Positions 1-5,614 of a stretch of DNA of 5,614 nucleotides are shown in pieces. The stretch's first letter is position 1. Every line of letters starts with the position of its first letter. The notes under the pieces are model-generated. The model did not search any database. It saw only the letters and a list, made by a program, of their open reading frames with translations, and had not been told where the DNA came from. The stretch is taken from contig JAQGMT010000002.1 in NCBI GenBank assembly GCA_028292185.1, forward strand, positions 1-5,614. Direction: 5' to 3'. The DNA is from Ramlibacter sp. (GTDB taxonomy: Bacteria > Pseudomonadota > Gammaproteobacteria > Burkholderiales > Burkholderiaceae_C). A program made the translations under genes and the position numbers.

Positions 1-691
1 CCACTTTCTGCGCCATGGTGAAGTGCTCGTCCAGCAGGTACGCCGACTTCGCGCCGCCGCCCTCGTAGACGGTGAGCGCCAAGCGGTACTCCTTGCGCGC
101 ACGGTACACGGCGTAGCCCGCGAACAGCGACACCAGCAACAGGCCCGGACCGATGCCCGCCAGGAACAGCCGCCCCAGCGACTGCTCGGCCGCCACGGCA
201 TAAAGGATCATGGTGATCGAAGGCGGCAGCAGGATCCCCAGCGTTCCGCCGGCGGCGATGATTCCCGCGGCAAAGCCCGGCGAGTAGCCGCGCTTGCGCA
301 TTTCCGGGATGCCGGCCGAGCCGATGGCCGAACAGGTGGCGGGCGACGAGCCGGCCATCGCCGCGAACAGCGCACAGGCGAACACGTTGGCGATACCCAG
401 GCCGCCCGGCACCTTGTGCAGCCACGCATGGATCGCGGAGTAAAGGTCCTGCCCTGCCGGCGAGCGGCCGATCGCCGAACCCTTGAGGATGAACAGGGGG
501 ATCGACAGCAAGGTGATCGAAGCCATCTCCTCGTAGACGTTCTGCGTGATGGTGTCCAGCGACACCGACGGCATGAAGAAATACATGAAGATCGTGGCCA
601 CCAGGCCCAGCGCAAATGCGATCGGCATGCCCGAAAACATGATCAGCAGCGTGGCGCCGCCGTACATCAACCCCATCGCCAGGTCGCTCAT
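1..691 (-). CDS. TRAP transporter large permease, DctM family (partial, C-terminus off the left edge)
   Basis: This is the large membrane subunit of a tripartite ATP-independent periplasmic (TRAP) transporter. It is the ion-coupled channel of the inner membrane that takes substrate from the DctP-type binding protein. About 230 codons are visible, roughly half of the family's usual 420-450 residues. The protein begins MSDLAMGLMYGG and is very hydrophobic. The family hallmark is clear at about residues 107-165: FAAMAGSSPATCSAIGSAGI, then PEMRKRGYSP, then GGTLGILLPPS. A polar loop follows (about residues 199-230, RARKEYRLALTVYEGGGAKS onward), longer than in classical DctM but familiar from some betaproteobacterial relatives. 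The start is the ATG at 691-689, which overlaps the upstream dctQ-like stop as ATGA. A GAGGA lies 6 bases upstream inside that gene (702-698), so translational coupling is likely. The substrate cannot be read from this subunit; malonate is inferred from the neighbouring decarboxylase. Confidence 0.93.
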   Translation of the reverse strand, partial: MSDLAMGLMYGGATLLIMFSGMPIAFALGLVATIFMYFFMPSVSLDTITQNVYEEMASITLLSIPLFILKGSAIGRSPAGQDLYSAIHAWLHKVPGGLGIANVFACALFAAMAGSSPATCSAIGSAGIPEMRKRGYSPGFAAGIIAAGGTLGILLPPSITMILYAVAAEQSLGRLFLAGIGPGLLLVSLFAGYAVYRARKEYRLALTVYEGGGAKSAYLLDEHFTMAQKV

Positions 692-1254
692 GGCAGGTCC
701 TCGATGAGGGGCGGCGGCTGCACCCTGGAAAAGTGCAGGGCCGATTGCAGCAGCAGCTGCAGCACGAGCACCGTCATCCCCGAAGCCATCAGGCCGTAAG
801 GAATCCACAGTGGCGGCGACAGCGCGGACGTGGTCGTCTGCCCTTCTTTCGCGGCTTCATACAAAAGGGTCCACGACTTCCAGCAGAAAAAGGCGCAGAA
901 CAAAAGCGACAGCAGGTCGATCAGGACCCTGCGCACACGATCCACCCGCGCCGGCAGCAGCCCGCCAACGGCTTCGATGCCCACGTGGCCGCGCGCGGCC
1001 TGCACGAAGCCGGAGGTGAGGAACGTTGCCCCCACCAGCATGAAGACGGAGGCCTCGTCCTGCCAGTCGGTGGGTGACTTGAAGAAGTAGCGCGCCACCA
1101 CGGCGTACGTCAGAACGACCGACGTCAGCAGCAGCGCCACGACCGACAGGTACATGAGCAAGGCGTTGAGCTTCAGGAGCGCACCTTGCAACCCGCGCAG
1201 GAACGGGTTTGCAAAGCTCGTCTCGCGCTGCGGCACAGCGGCGGGAGCGGACAT
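688..1254 (-). CDS. TRAP transporter small permease, DctQ family
   Basis: This is the small membrane subunit of the TRAP transporter, which forms the membrane complex with the DctM-type permease. The 188-residue length is normal for the family. Four hydrophobic segments are visible at about residues 31-53, 68-86, 109-127 and 149-171. The DctQ signature region is present between the first two: RYFFKSPTDWQDE (55-67), then the second helix, then QAARGHVGIE (85-94). The start at 1254 is the only convincing one. It lies 15 bases after the stop of the binding-protein gene and has no good Shine-Dalgarno sequence, so translation probably depends on the upstream gene. The 3' end shares ATGA with the DctM-type gene. 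The N-terminal 25 residues and the proline-rich C-terminus (QPPPLIEDLP) are variable in the family. Confidence 0.93.
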   Translation of the reverse strand: MSAPAAVPQRETSFANPFLRGLQGALLKLNALLMYLSVVALLLTSVVLTYAVVARYFFKSPTDWQDEASVFMLVGATFLTSGFVQAARGHVGIEAVGGLLPARVDRVRRVLIDLLSLLFCAFFCWKSWTLLYEAAKEGQTTTSALSPPLWIPYGLMASGMTVLVLQLLLQSALHFSRVQPPPLIEDLP

Positions 1255-1269
1255 GAATGGCGGGTCGCG

Positions 1270-2295
1270 CTACGCGGTCAGCGTCTTTTCGGCCAGCGCC
1301 AGCAGCTTGGCGCAGGTCTCGGTCTTGGCGCCGTAGTCCTTCCAGGCCACCGAACGCGCGATCGCCTGCCATTTCTTGACCGAGGCGTCGTTCAAGTCGG
1401 CGGTCTTGGCCCCGGCCTTCTGGTAAACCTTGGCGACTTCGTTGTCGTCCTCCTTGGCGGCTGCCAGGCCGAACTTCTCCATGTCGGCGCCAACCGTCAT
1501 GAGCACCTGCTGCTGCTCCTTCGGCAGCTTGTCGAACACCGCCTTGGACATCATCAGCGGCTCCAGCATGAACCAGTAGGCCTTGCCGCGTCCGGTGGTC
1601 AGGGCCTTGGACACTTCTTCGAGGTGGAAGGAGATGAGCGAGGTGGACGACGTCATCGCCGCGTCGAGCGCGCCGGTCTGCATGCCGCTGTAGATTTCGT
1701 TCGAGGGAATCGAGACGACGGCCGCGCCCGCTTCCTTCAGGATCATGTCCATCTCGCGTGAGCCGCCGCGCACCTTCAGGCCCTTGGCATCTTCGGGATC
1801 GACGATCGGCTTGCCGCGCGAAGCCACGCCCCCGGCCTGCCACACCCAGCTGAGCATGACCACGCCTTTGTCCAGCAGGAACTTGTTCAGTTCGCGGCCG
1901 ACTTCCGCGTTCTTCCATGAAGCGCTCTGCTCATAGGAGGTGACCAGGCCGGGCATCAGGCCGATATTGAGTTCCGGCAGCTCGCCGCCGGCGTAGGAAA
2001 TGGGCACCAGCGACAGGTCGAGCGCGCCTTTGCGCAGCGCGGAGAACTGCGAATTGGTCTTGACCAGCGACGCGCCAGGATAGACGGCGAACTTGAGCGC
2101 GCCATTGGTGCGCTTCTCGACTTCGGCGGCGAACATGCGGCACAGCCGGTCGCGGAAATCGCCTTCCTTGAGCGAACCGCCGGGAAACTGTTGCGAGATC
2201 TTGAGCGTGCCGGCCTGGGCCCACGCGGCGGGAAGATGCAGTGCCGGCAGGGCCGCTGCGGCACCGAGAACGGTGCGACGACTGACGTTGCTCAT
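1270..2295 (-). CDS. TRAP transporter periplasmic substrate-binding protein, DctP family (candidate malonate binder)
   Basis: This is the periplasmic binding protein of the TRAP transporter, 341 residues long, typical of DctP. It opens with MSNVSRRTVLGAAAALPALH, a signal peptide with a twin arginine at 6-7, an Ala/Leu-rich core and likely cleavage near AWAQA (24-28); Tat export is therefore possible. DctP landmarks follow: LKISQQFPGG (31-40), GLKVRGGSREMD (172-183), whose Arg176 is the candidate for the conserved carboxylate-binding arginine, and SNEIYSGMQTGALDAA (198-213). The reading frame stays open to 2322. The ATG at 2295 is preferred because AAAGGAGA sits 5 bases upstream and the signal peptide starts immediately. 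The gene lies 55 bases after the malonyl-CoA decarboxylase gene and 15 bases before the DctQ-type gene. Malonate, or a related dicarboxylate, is inferred from the context and resembles MatP of rhizobial malonate operons. The binding pocket has not been tested. Confidence 0.92.
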   Translation of the reverse strand: MSNVSRRTVLGAAAALPALHLPAAWAQAGTLKISQQFPGGSLKEGDFRDRLCRMFAAEVEKRTNGALKFAVYPGASLVKTNSQFSALRKGALDLSLVPISYAGGELPELNIGLMPGLVTSYEQSASWKNAEVGRELNKFLLDKGVVMLSWVWQAGGVASRGKPIVDPEDAKGLKVRGGSREMDMILKEAGAAVVSIPSNEIYSGMQTGALDAAMTSSTSLISFHLEEVSKALTTGRGKAYWFMLEPLMMSKAVFDKLPKEQQQVLMTVGADMEKFGLAAAKEDDNEVAKVYQKAGAKTADLNDASVKKWQAIARSVAWKDYGAKTETCAKLLALAEKTLTA

Positions 2296-2299
2296 GATG

Positions 2300-2307
2300 T
2301 CTCCTTT
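2300..2307 (-). promoter_or_regulatory. Strong ribosome binding site of the DctP-type gene
   Basis: On the minus strand AAAGGAGA lies 5 bases before the ATG at 2295, close to the ideal anti-Shine-Dalgarno match. It decides the start over the open frame upstream. It is clearly better than the sites before the decarboxylase (GAGG at 8 bases) and the DctQ-type gene (none seen). This fits a need for more binding protein than membrane subunits from a shared message. Confidence 0.8.
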
Positions 2308-2350
2308 GTTTGATCGATCCACGCGAGAACCCGCGGCGCCCCGCCCGCCC

Positions 2351-3814
2351 TCAGCCCAGCAGCGACTGTACTTCCCCGGACGCGGGAACCACGCCCTTCA
2401 TCAGCATCACCCTGTGCTTGTCCAGGCGCTTGAGGTCGTAGAGGTAGTTGACCATCAAGCCGTAAGACTGCTTCAGGCCCTTGCCGGACGGGTCGGCGCT
2501 CCAGTTCAGCCGCTCGACGCGTGCGCCATTGCCCAAGTGGAATCGTGCCACGGGATCCAGCGGCTTGCCCTCGGTCAAACCCTGAACCAGATACTGCGCC
2601 GCCCACTGAAGCAGCAGTTGCCGCACCGGCGATTTCTCGCCCAGCGTGCCCGGGTCCTCGACCAGCTTCAGCACTTGGGCGGGCTCCACCTCCGCCGTGC
2701 CGGCCACCCGGCGCAAGGCGTCGCGCTGCTTGTTGTCCAGGCTGGCCAGCAGCTGGGGCGCCTGCTTGCCGAGCCAGCCACGGAACCCGGGGATCGGCGA
2801 CAAGGTGGCGAAATAGCGCAGCTTGGGCAACTCTTCCTTCAAGGTGTCCACCACGCGCTTGATCAGCGAATCGCCGAAGCTGACGCCGCGCAGGCCGGGC
2901 TGCGTGTTGCTGATGGAATAGAAAATGGCCCAGGTGGCCTTGTTCAAATCGGCGGGCGCGGCGGCTTCGTCCAGCAGCGGCGTGATGCAGTCGGCCATCT
3001 CGTCCATCATCGCCACCTCGACGAAGATCAGCGGCTCATCGGGCAGGCGCGGATGGAAAAAGCCGTAGCAGCGCCGATCGGAGTCGAGCCGGTTCTTCAG
3101 GTCGGCCCAGCTCTGGATGTCGTGCACCGCCTCGTACTTGATCAGCTTTTCGAGCAGCGAGGCCGGCGAGTCCCAGCTGATGCGCCGCAAATCCAGGAAG
3201 CCGACGTCGAACCAGGTGGAGAACATGTACTCCATCTCGACGTCGAGCGCCTGCAGGCGCTGGTCTTTCCTGGCGTGGGCCAAGAGCTCGGCGCGCATGT
3301 CGACGAGAAAACGGATACCACCGGGGAAAACGCTGAAGCGCTGCAGCAGGCGGCGGCGCGGCGACACCGTGGACCGGCGCAAGCGCACCTCGGCGGCGGC
3401 CTCGTCGGGCGTGCCGATCGCCGCGGCATAAAGCGCCTGGGCCGCGGCCGCCTTGCGGGGATCGGCGACGAAGTGCTCGCTCATCAGCAGCCAGCAATCG
3501 TGCCGCTCCGGGGGCGTGGCCTTCGCATACCAGGCAGCGACGGCCTCGGCGCGGCGTCCGCCCTCCACCTCGCTCACGTTCGGATCGATCATGCCCTGCA
3601 GGTCAAGCAGCGTGCGGCGCAGCGCGCGCGGTGACAGCGCCTCGTTCTGGCGGCGCAGCGTCGCCTTGAGCCGCTCGCGGGTGGAGCGCGGGGCGGGCGC
3701 GCCGGCTGAACCGCGCGGCTTGGCATCGACGGCGGCGACGGCGGCCGGCGCTTTCGTGTCCATCGAGGGCTGCAGCAAGGAAACGCCGCGCGAAACCCAG
3801 GCGGTGGATTTCAT
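2351..3814 (-). CDS. Malonyl-CoA decarboxylase (MatA/MLYCD family)
   Basis: This enzyme converts malonyl-CoA to acetyl-CoA and CO2, the committed step of malonate breakdown. The protein has 487 residues from the ATG at 3814, and the family motifs appear in order: HDCWLLMSEHF (105-115), CYGFFHPRLPDEPLIFVEVA (249-268), FYSISNTQPGLRGVSFGDSL (298-317), LSPIPGFRGWLG (338-349), RFHLGNGARVERLNWSADPS (424-443) and GLMVNYLYDL (452-461). His426 in FHLGNGA and a serine of YSIS (300 or 302) are the best candidates for the Ser-His pair known from MCD structures; this mapping is from memory. The N-terminal 45 residues are Ala/Pro-rich and probably disordered. Start choice: GAGG lies 8 bases before the ATG at 3814. 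The frame is open a few codons further (TTG at 3835), and a later ATG at 3763 has no ribosome binding site. It is the first gene of a four-gene run with a TRAP transporter, pointing to malonate catabolism. No malonyl-CoA synthetase is visible. Confidence 0.95.
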   Translation of the reverse strand: MKSTAWVSRGVSLLQPSMDTKAPAAVAAVDAKPRGSAGAPAPRSTRERLKATLRRQNEALSPRALRRTLLDLQGMIDPNVSEVEGGRRAEAVAAWYAKATPPERHDCWLLMSEHFVADPRKAAAAQALYAAAIGTPDEAAAEVRLRRSTVSPRRRLLQRFSVFPGGIRFLVDMRAELLAHARKDQRLQALDVEMEYMFSTWFDVGFLDLRRISWDSPASLLEKLIKYEAVHDIQSWADLKNRLDSDRRCYGFFHPRLPDEPLIFVEVAMMDEMADCITPLLDEAAAPADLNKATWAIFYSISNTQPGLRGVSFGDSLIKRVVDTLKEELPKLRYFATLSPIPGFRGWLGKQAPQLLASLDNKQRDALRRVAGTAEVEPAQVLKLVEDPGTLGEKSPVRQLLLQWAAQYLVQGLTEGKPLDPVARFHLGNGARVERLNWSADPSGKGLKQSYGLMVNYLYDLKRLDKHRVMLMKGVVPASGEVQSLLG

Positions 3815-3906
3815 GGCGCGACCCTCACGGCGCAAACCATCATCGATTGGCGCGGTCGTGCGGCGATGTCGTCGTGCAAGGAGTTAGGGACCAAGCGCAT
3901 CAGTGC

Positions 3907-3921
3907 TTCGTTAAGTACGAA
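3907..3921. promoter_or_regulatory. Candidate operator: TTCGT-N5-ACGAA dyad
   Basis: TTCGTTAAGTACGAA is an inverted repeat with perfect 5-base arms around 5 bases. It also satisfies the T-N11-A pattern of LysR-type regulators (T3908 to A3920) and has a GTAC near its centre, as some GntR-family sites do. It sits just downstream of the possible minus-strand -10 (3929-3924), where a bound repressor would block the decarboxylase operon. Further copies of the pentamer occur at 3931-3935 (ACGAA) and 3960-3964 (TTCGT). No regulator gene is in the window, so the binding protein is unknown. Confidence 0.35.
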
Positions 3922-3951
3922 TAATTATGGACGAAAAGCCTAGGACGGCCG

Positions 3952-3967
3952 CGGCACGTTTCGTGCT
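3952..3967 (+). promoter_or_regulatory. Candidate sigma-54 (RpoN) -24/-12 promoter for the DUF1028/ABC operon
   Basis: The plus strand reads CGGCACGTTTCGTGCT against the consensus TGGCACG-N4-TTGCW. The GG (3953-3954) and GC (3965-3966) are both present at the required 12-base spacing, and only two consensus positions differ (the leading T and the first T of TTGC). Transcription would start near 3978, about 40 bases before the ATG at 4018. The element is also a perfect GCACG-TTT-CGTGC palindrome, so an operator or hairpin is an alternative reading. The opposite strand lacks the essential GG, which favours the rightward direction. Confidence 0.45.
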
Positions 3968-4017
3968 AAAACCAAACGACATCATTCAGGGGCGCCGTTG
4001 CGGGGAACGCATTTTTC

Positions 4018-4737
4018 ATGACATGGTCGATCATTGCTCGCGACGCTTCCGGCGCTTTCGGGGTTGCAATCGCCAGCCGGTTCTTCGCGGTGGGCGCCTT
4101 GTGTCCGCACGCGCGCAGCGGTGTCGGCGCCATCGCCACGCAGGCCTTGGTGAATCCGCTTTATGCGCAGGCGGCGCTCGACGCCATGGCCCAGGGCGCC
4201 TCGCCCGCACCGGTGTTGGAGGCCCTGACGGCAGCGGACGAGGGCCATGCCCATCGCCAGGTGCACCTGATCGATGCGCACGGGCGCATCGCCGCCTACA
4301 CCGGCGCGTCCTGCGTCGACTGGTGCGGACATACCGCCGGCGAAAACTTTTCGGTCGCAGGCAACATGCTCGCCGGCCCGCAAGTGATCGATGCGACCGC
4401 GCAGGCCTATCGCGCGCACCACAAGCTGCGCTTCGCCGAGCGGCTCATCGCCGCCCTGGCCGCGGGCGATGCGGCAGGCGGTGACAAGCGCGGCAAGCAG
4501 GCCGCGGCACTGCTCATCCACACCACGGAAGAGTATCCGGCGCTCGACCTGCGAGTGGATGATCACGCCGAGCCGCTGCAGGAACTGCAGCGGCTCTACG
4601 AGATAAGCCTGGACCGCTACCAGCCTTTCACCGCCTGCCTGCCCTCACGGCTGCGCCCGGCCGGCATCACGAATCGCTCGGTCATCGAAGCCGAGATCGA
4701 ACGCTTCCAGGCGCGCCGCCGCGGCGCCGCGCAATGA
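4018..4737 (+). CDS. DUF1028 family protein, predicted Ntn-hydrolase fold
   Basis: This 239-residue protein belongs to DUF1028, a family without an established biochemical role and, as I recall, placed in the Ntn-hydrolase fold clan. The family pattern is well kept: MTWSIIARD (1-9), GVGAIATQA (35-43), RQVHLID (80-86), TGASCVDWCGH (95-105), GNMLAG (115-120), GDKRGKQAAALL (155-166) and DLRVDDH (177-183). Thr2 follows the initiator Met. Methionine aminopeptidase normally exposes such a threonine, which makes it a candidate N-terminal nucleophile (inference). There is no signal peptide or membrane segment, so the protein is expected in the cytoplasm. The C-terminal tail after about residue 197 is less typical. 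The start is the first ATG in frame, with GGGGAA 10 bases upstream. The stop overlaps the start of a peptide-type ABC ATPase gene as ATGA, so the two are co-translated. A role in processing imported peptides or amides is plausible but unproven. Confidence 0.9.
   Translation: MTWSIIARDASGAFGVAIASRFFAVGALCPHARSGVGAIATQALVNPLYAQAALDAMAQGASPAPVLEALTAADEGHAHRQVHLIDAHGRIAAYTGASCVDWCGHTAGENFSVAGNMLAGPQVIDATAQAYRAHHKLRFAERLIAALAAGDAAGGDKRGKQAAALLIHTTEEYPALDLRVDDHAEPLQELQRLYEISLDRYQPFTACLPSRLRPAGITNRSVIEAEIERFQARRRGAAQ
4570..4596. repeat. Perfect inverted repeat (12-bp stem, 3-base loop) inside the DUF1028 gene
   Basis: GAGCCGCTGCAG (4570-4581) and CTGCAGCGGCTC (4585-4596) are exact reverse complements separated by GAA. 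The 27 bases fill nine whole codons, residues 185-193 (EPLQELQRL), just after the DLRVDDH motif. A very stable RNA hairpin is expected. No T-run follows, so it is not a standard intrinsic terminator. Confidence 0.85.
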
Positions 4738-5614
4738 CCGCCTTGCTGCAAGTCAACGGGCTGCGCACCAGCTTCAGGCTCGAAGAGGGCGGTGAGTTCC
4801 ACGCGGTGGACGGCATCAGTTTTTCCATCGAGGCCGGCCGCACGCTCGGCATCGTCGGCGAGTCGGGTTGCGGCAAGAGCGTCACCTCGCTGTCGATCAT
4901 GGGCCTGCTGCCCAAGGGCCAGGGACGCATCAGCGCCGGATCGGTGCAGTTTCAGGGAACGGATCTTGCAACCTTGTCGCCGGATGCGATGCGCGGGCTG
5001 CGCGGCAACCGCATGGCGATGATCTTCCAGGAGCCGATGACATCATTGAATCCGGCCTTCACCATCGGCGATCAGTTGATCGAGGGCATCCGCGTGCATC
5101 GCACGCTGAGTGCCCAGGAAGCGCGCGAACATGCGATCGAGATGCTGCGCCGCGTGCGCATCCCTTCCCCGGAGCGGCGCATCGACGAATACCCGCACAA
5201 GCTCTCGGGTGGCATGCGCCAGCGCGTGATGATCGCGATGGCGCTGTCGTGCGAGCCGCAGTTGCTGATCGCCGACGAGCCGACCACCGCACTCGACGTC
5301 ACCATCCAGGCCCAAGTGCTGGATTTGATGCGCACGCTGCGCGAGGAAACCGGCACGGCGATCATCCTCATCACGCACGACCTTGGCGTGGTGGCCGAAC
5401 TGGCTGACGAAGTGCTCGTGATGTATTCGGGCCTGATCGTCGAGCGGGCCCCGGTCGCGCGCCTGTTTGCGCATCCCCAGCATCCCTACACCATCGGCTT
5501 GCTCGGCTCCATCCCCAGCATGCACCAGCAGCAGGACCGGCTGCATGCGATCGACGGCCAGGTGCCGACGCCGATGACGCGCGTCCAGGGTTGCCGCTTC
5601 GCGCCACGCTGTCC
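4734..5614 (+). CDS. Peptide/nickel-type ABC transporter ATP-binding protein, DppD/OppD family (partial, right edge)
   Basis: This ATPase energises a di/oligopeptide-class ABC importer from the cytoplasmic side of the inner membrane. 293 codons are visible. All nucleotide-binding motifs are intact: Walker A GESGCGKS (42-49), Q-loop Gln99 in FQEPMTSLNP, signature LSGGMRQR (157-164), Walker B LLIADEP (177-183) with Glu182, D-loop ALD (186-188) and switch His215 in THD. The C-terminal oligopeptide-type extension begins at HPQHPYTIGLLGSIP (247-261) and ends at the edge in GCRFAPRC (286-293). That is the first half of the Cys-rich motif linked to an iron-sulfur cluster in some DppD proteins. The start ATG at 4734 overlaps the DUF1028 stop, with no separate ribosome binding site, so coupling is likely. 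The permeases, second ATPase and binding protein are not in the window. It cannot be told whether this is a single ATPase or the first half of a DppD-DppF fusion. Confidence 0.95.
   Translation, partial: MTALLQVNGLRTSFRLEEGGEFHAVDGISFSIEAGRTLGIVGESGCGKSVTSLSIMGLLPKGQGRISAGSVQFQGTDLATLSPDAMRGLRGNRMAMIFQEPMTSLNPAFTIGDQLIEGIRVHRTLSAQEAREHAIEMLRRVRIPSPERRIDEYPHKLSGGMRQRVMIAMALSCEPQLLIADEPTTALDVTIQAQVLDLMRTLREETGTAIILITHDLGVVAELADEVLVMYSGLIVERAPVARLFAHPQHPYTIGLLGSIPSMHQQQDRLHAIDGQVPTPMTRVQGCRFAPRC

Larger units (their letters stand above)
3815..4017. promoter_or_regulatory. Divergent control region between the decarboxylase/TRAP operon and the DUF1028/ABC operon
   Basis: These 203 bases separate two gene sets transcribed away from each other, so both promoters should lie here. 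The stretch around 3905-3990 is visibly AT-richer than the rest of the window. For the left operon, a minus-strand CATAAT at 3929-3924 matches five of six bases of the sigma-70 -10 box, but no -35 box is seen at 17 bases. This would give a leader of about 100 bases. For the right operon, a sigma-54-like element lies at 3952-3967. A GGGGAA at 4002-4007 is a modest ribosome binding site 10 bases before the ATG at 4018. No convincing gene is contained in the region. Confidence 0.7.

Noticed and set aside
23..799. Plus-strand open frame of 258 codons opposite the DctM/DctQ-type genes
   Set aside because: Arg/Gln/His-rich antisense shadow; the opposite strand gives clear TRAP permease sequence throughout.
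857..1918. Minus-strand open frame of 353 codons in another frame across the DctP and DctQ-type genes
   Set aside because: It crosses the boundary of two clear genes and reads as Arg/Gly-rich frame-shifted sequence.
2296..2350. Short dyads (CGCG...CGCG and GATCGATC) between the decarboxylase and DctP-type genes, considered as an internal terminator or promoter
   Set aside because: The stem is only 4 bases with no T-run, and no -35/-10 pair is visible; the gap is best read as a spacer with the DctP ribosome binding site.
2093..3634. Long plus-strand open frame of 513 codons opposite the decarboxylase and DctP-type genes
   Set aside because: Composition is Gln/His/Arg/Ala-rich low-complexity text typical of the antisense of high-GC genes. 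It matches no family I recognise and spans two well-supported genes on the other strand.
3927..4484. Plus-strand frame starting MDEKPRTAAARF in the intergenic region and running into the DUF1028 gene
   Set aside because: It continues out of frame through conserved DUF1028 coding sequence, becomes Arg-rich, lacks a ribosome binding site and would overlie the sigma-54-like element.
3982..4566. Minus-strand frame of 194 codons opposite the DUF1028 gene
   Set aside because: Antisense shadow of a conserved gene with no recognisable motifs.
5043..5546. Minus-strand frame of 167 codons opposite the ABC ATPase
   Set aside because: The plus strand holds all ABC motifs here; the His/Arg/Gln-rich antisense product is an artefact of high GC.

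Overview
The window is high-GC DNA, densely coded, with short or overlapping gene junctions. Codon use and protein style fit a betaproteobacterium, most likely Burkholderiales (Alcaligenaceae or Comamonadaceae type). That placement is inference from sequence style; no rRNA or other marker gene is present. I see no tRNA, mobile element, CRISPR array or rho-independent terminator.

Left part (positions 1-3814, all on the minus strand): one apparent operon, read right to left. It starts with a malonyl-CoA decarboxylase gene (3814-2351). A tripartite TRAP transporter follows: periplasmic binding protein DctP-type (2295-1270), small membrane subunit DctQ-type (1254-688), and large permease DctM-type (691-1, running off the left edge). 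DctQ and DctM overlap by ATGA, and only 15 bases separate DctP from DctQ. Pairing a TRAP transporter with malonyl-CoA decarboxylase recalls the malonate-use operon matPQMAB of rhizobia. The likely job is therefore uptake of malonate, or a close relative, and its conversion through malonyl-CoA to acetyl-CoA. The activating enzyme, malonyl-CoA synthetase (MatB), is not in the window and could lie past the left edge.

Middle (3815-4017): a 203-base divergent control region, AT-richer than its surroundings. It carries a near-consensus sigma-54-like -24/-12 element pointing right (3952-3967), a TTCGT/ACGAA dyad with further copies of the same pentamer (3907-3964), and a possible -10 for the left operon.

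Right part (4018-5614, plus strand): a DUF1028 protein, probably of Ntn-hydrolase fold with Thr2 as a candidate nucleophile, overlaps by ATGA the gene for a DppD/OppD-type peptide ABC transporter ATPase. The ATPase runs off the right edge just inside its C-terminal cysteine motif. The coupling suggests that the uncharacterised DUF1028 protein acts on something imported by the peptide-type transporter.

Most of the window is recognisable metabolism and transport. The points most worth a second look are the sigma-54-like promoter, the dyad cluster, the DUF1028-ABC coupling, and a perfect 12-bp hairpin inside the DUF1028 gene.
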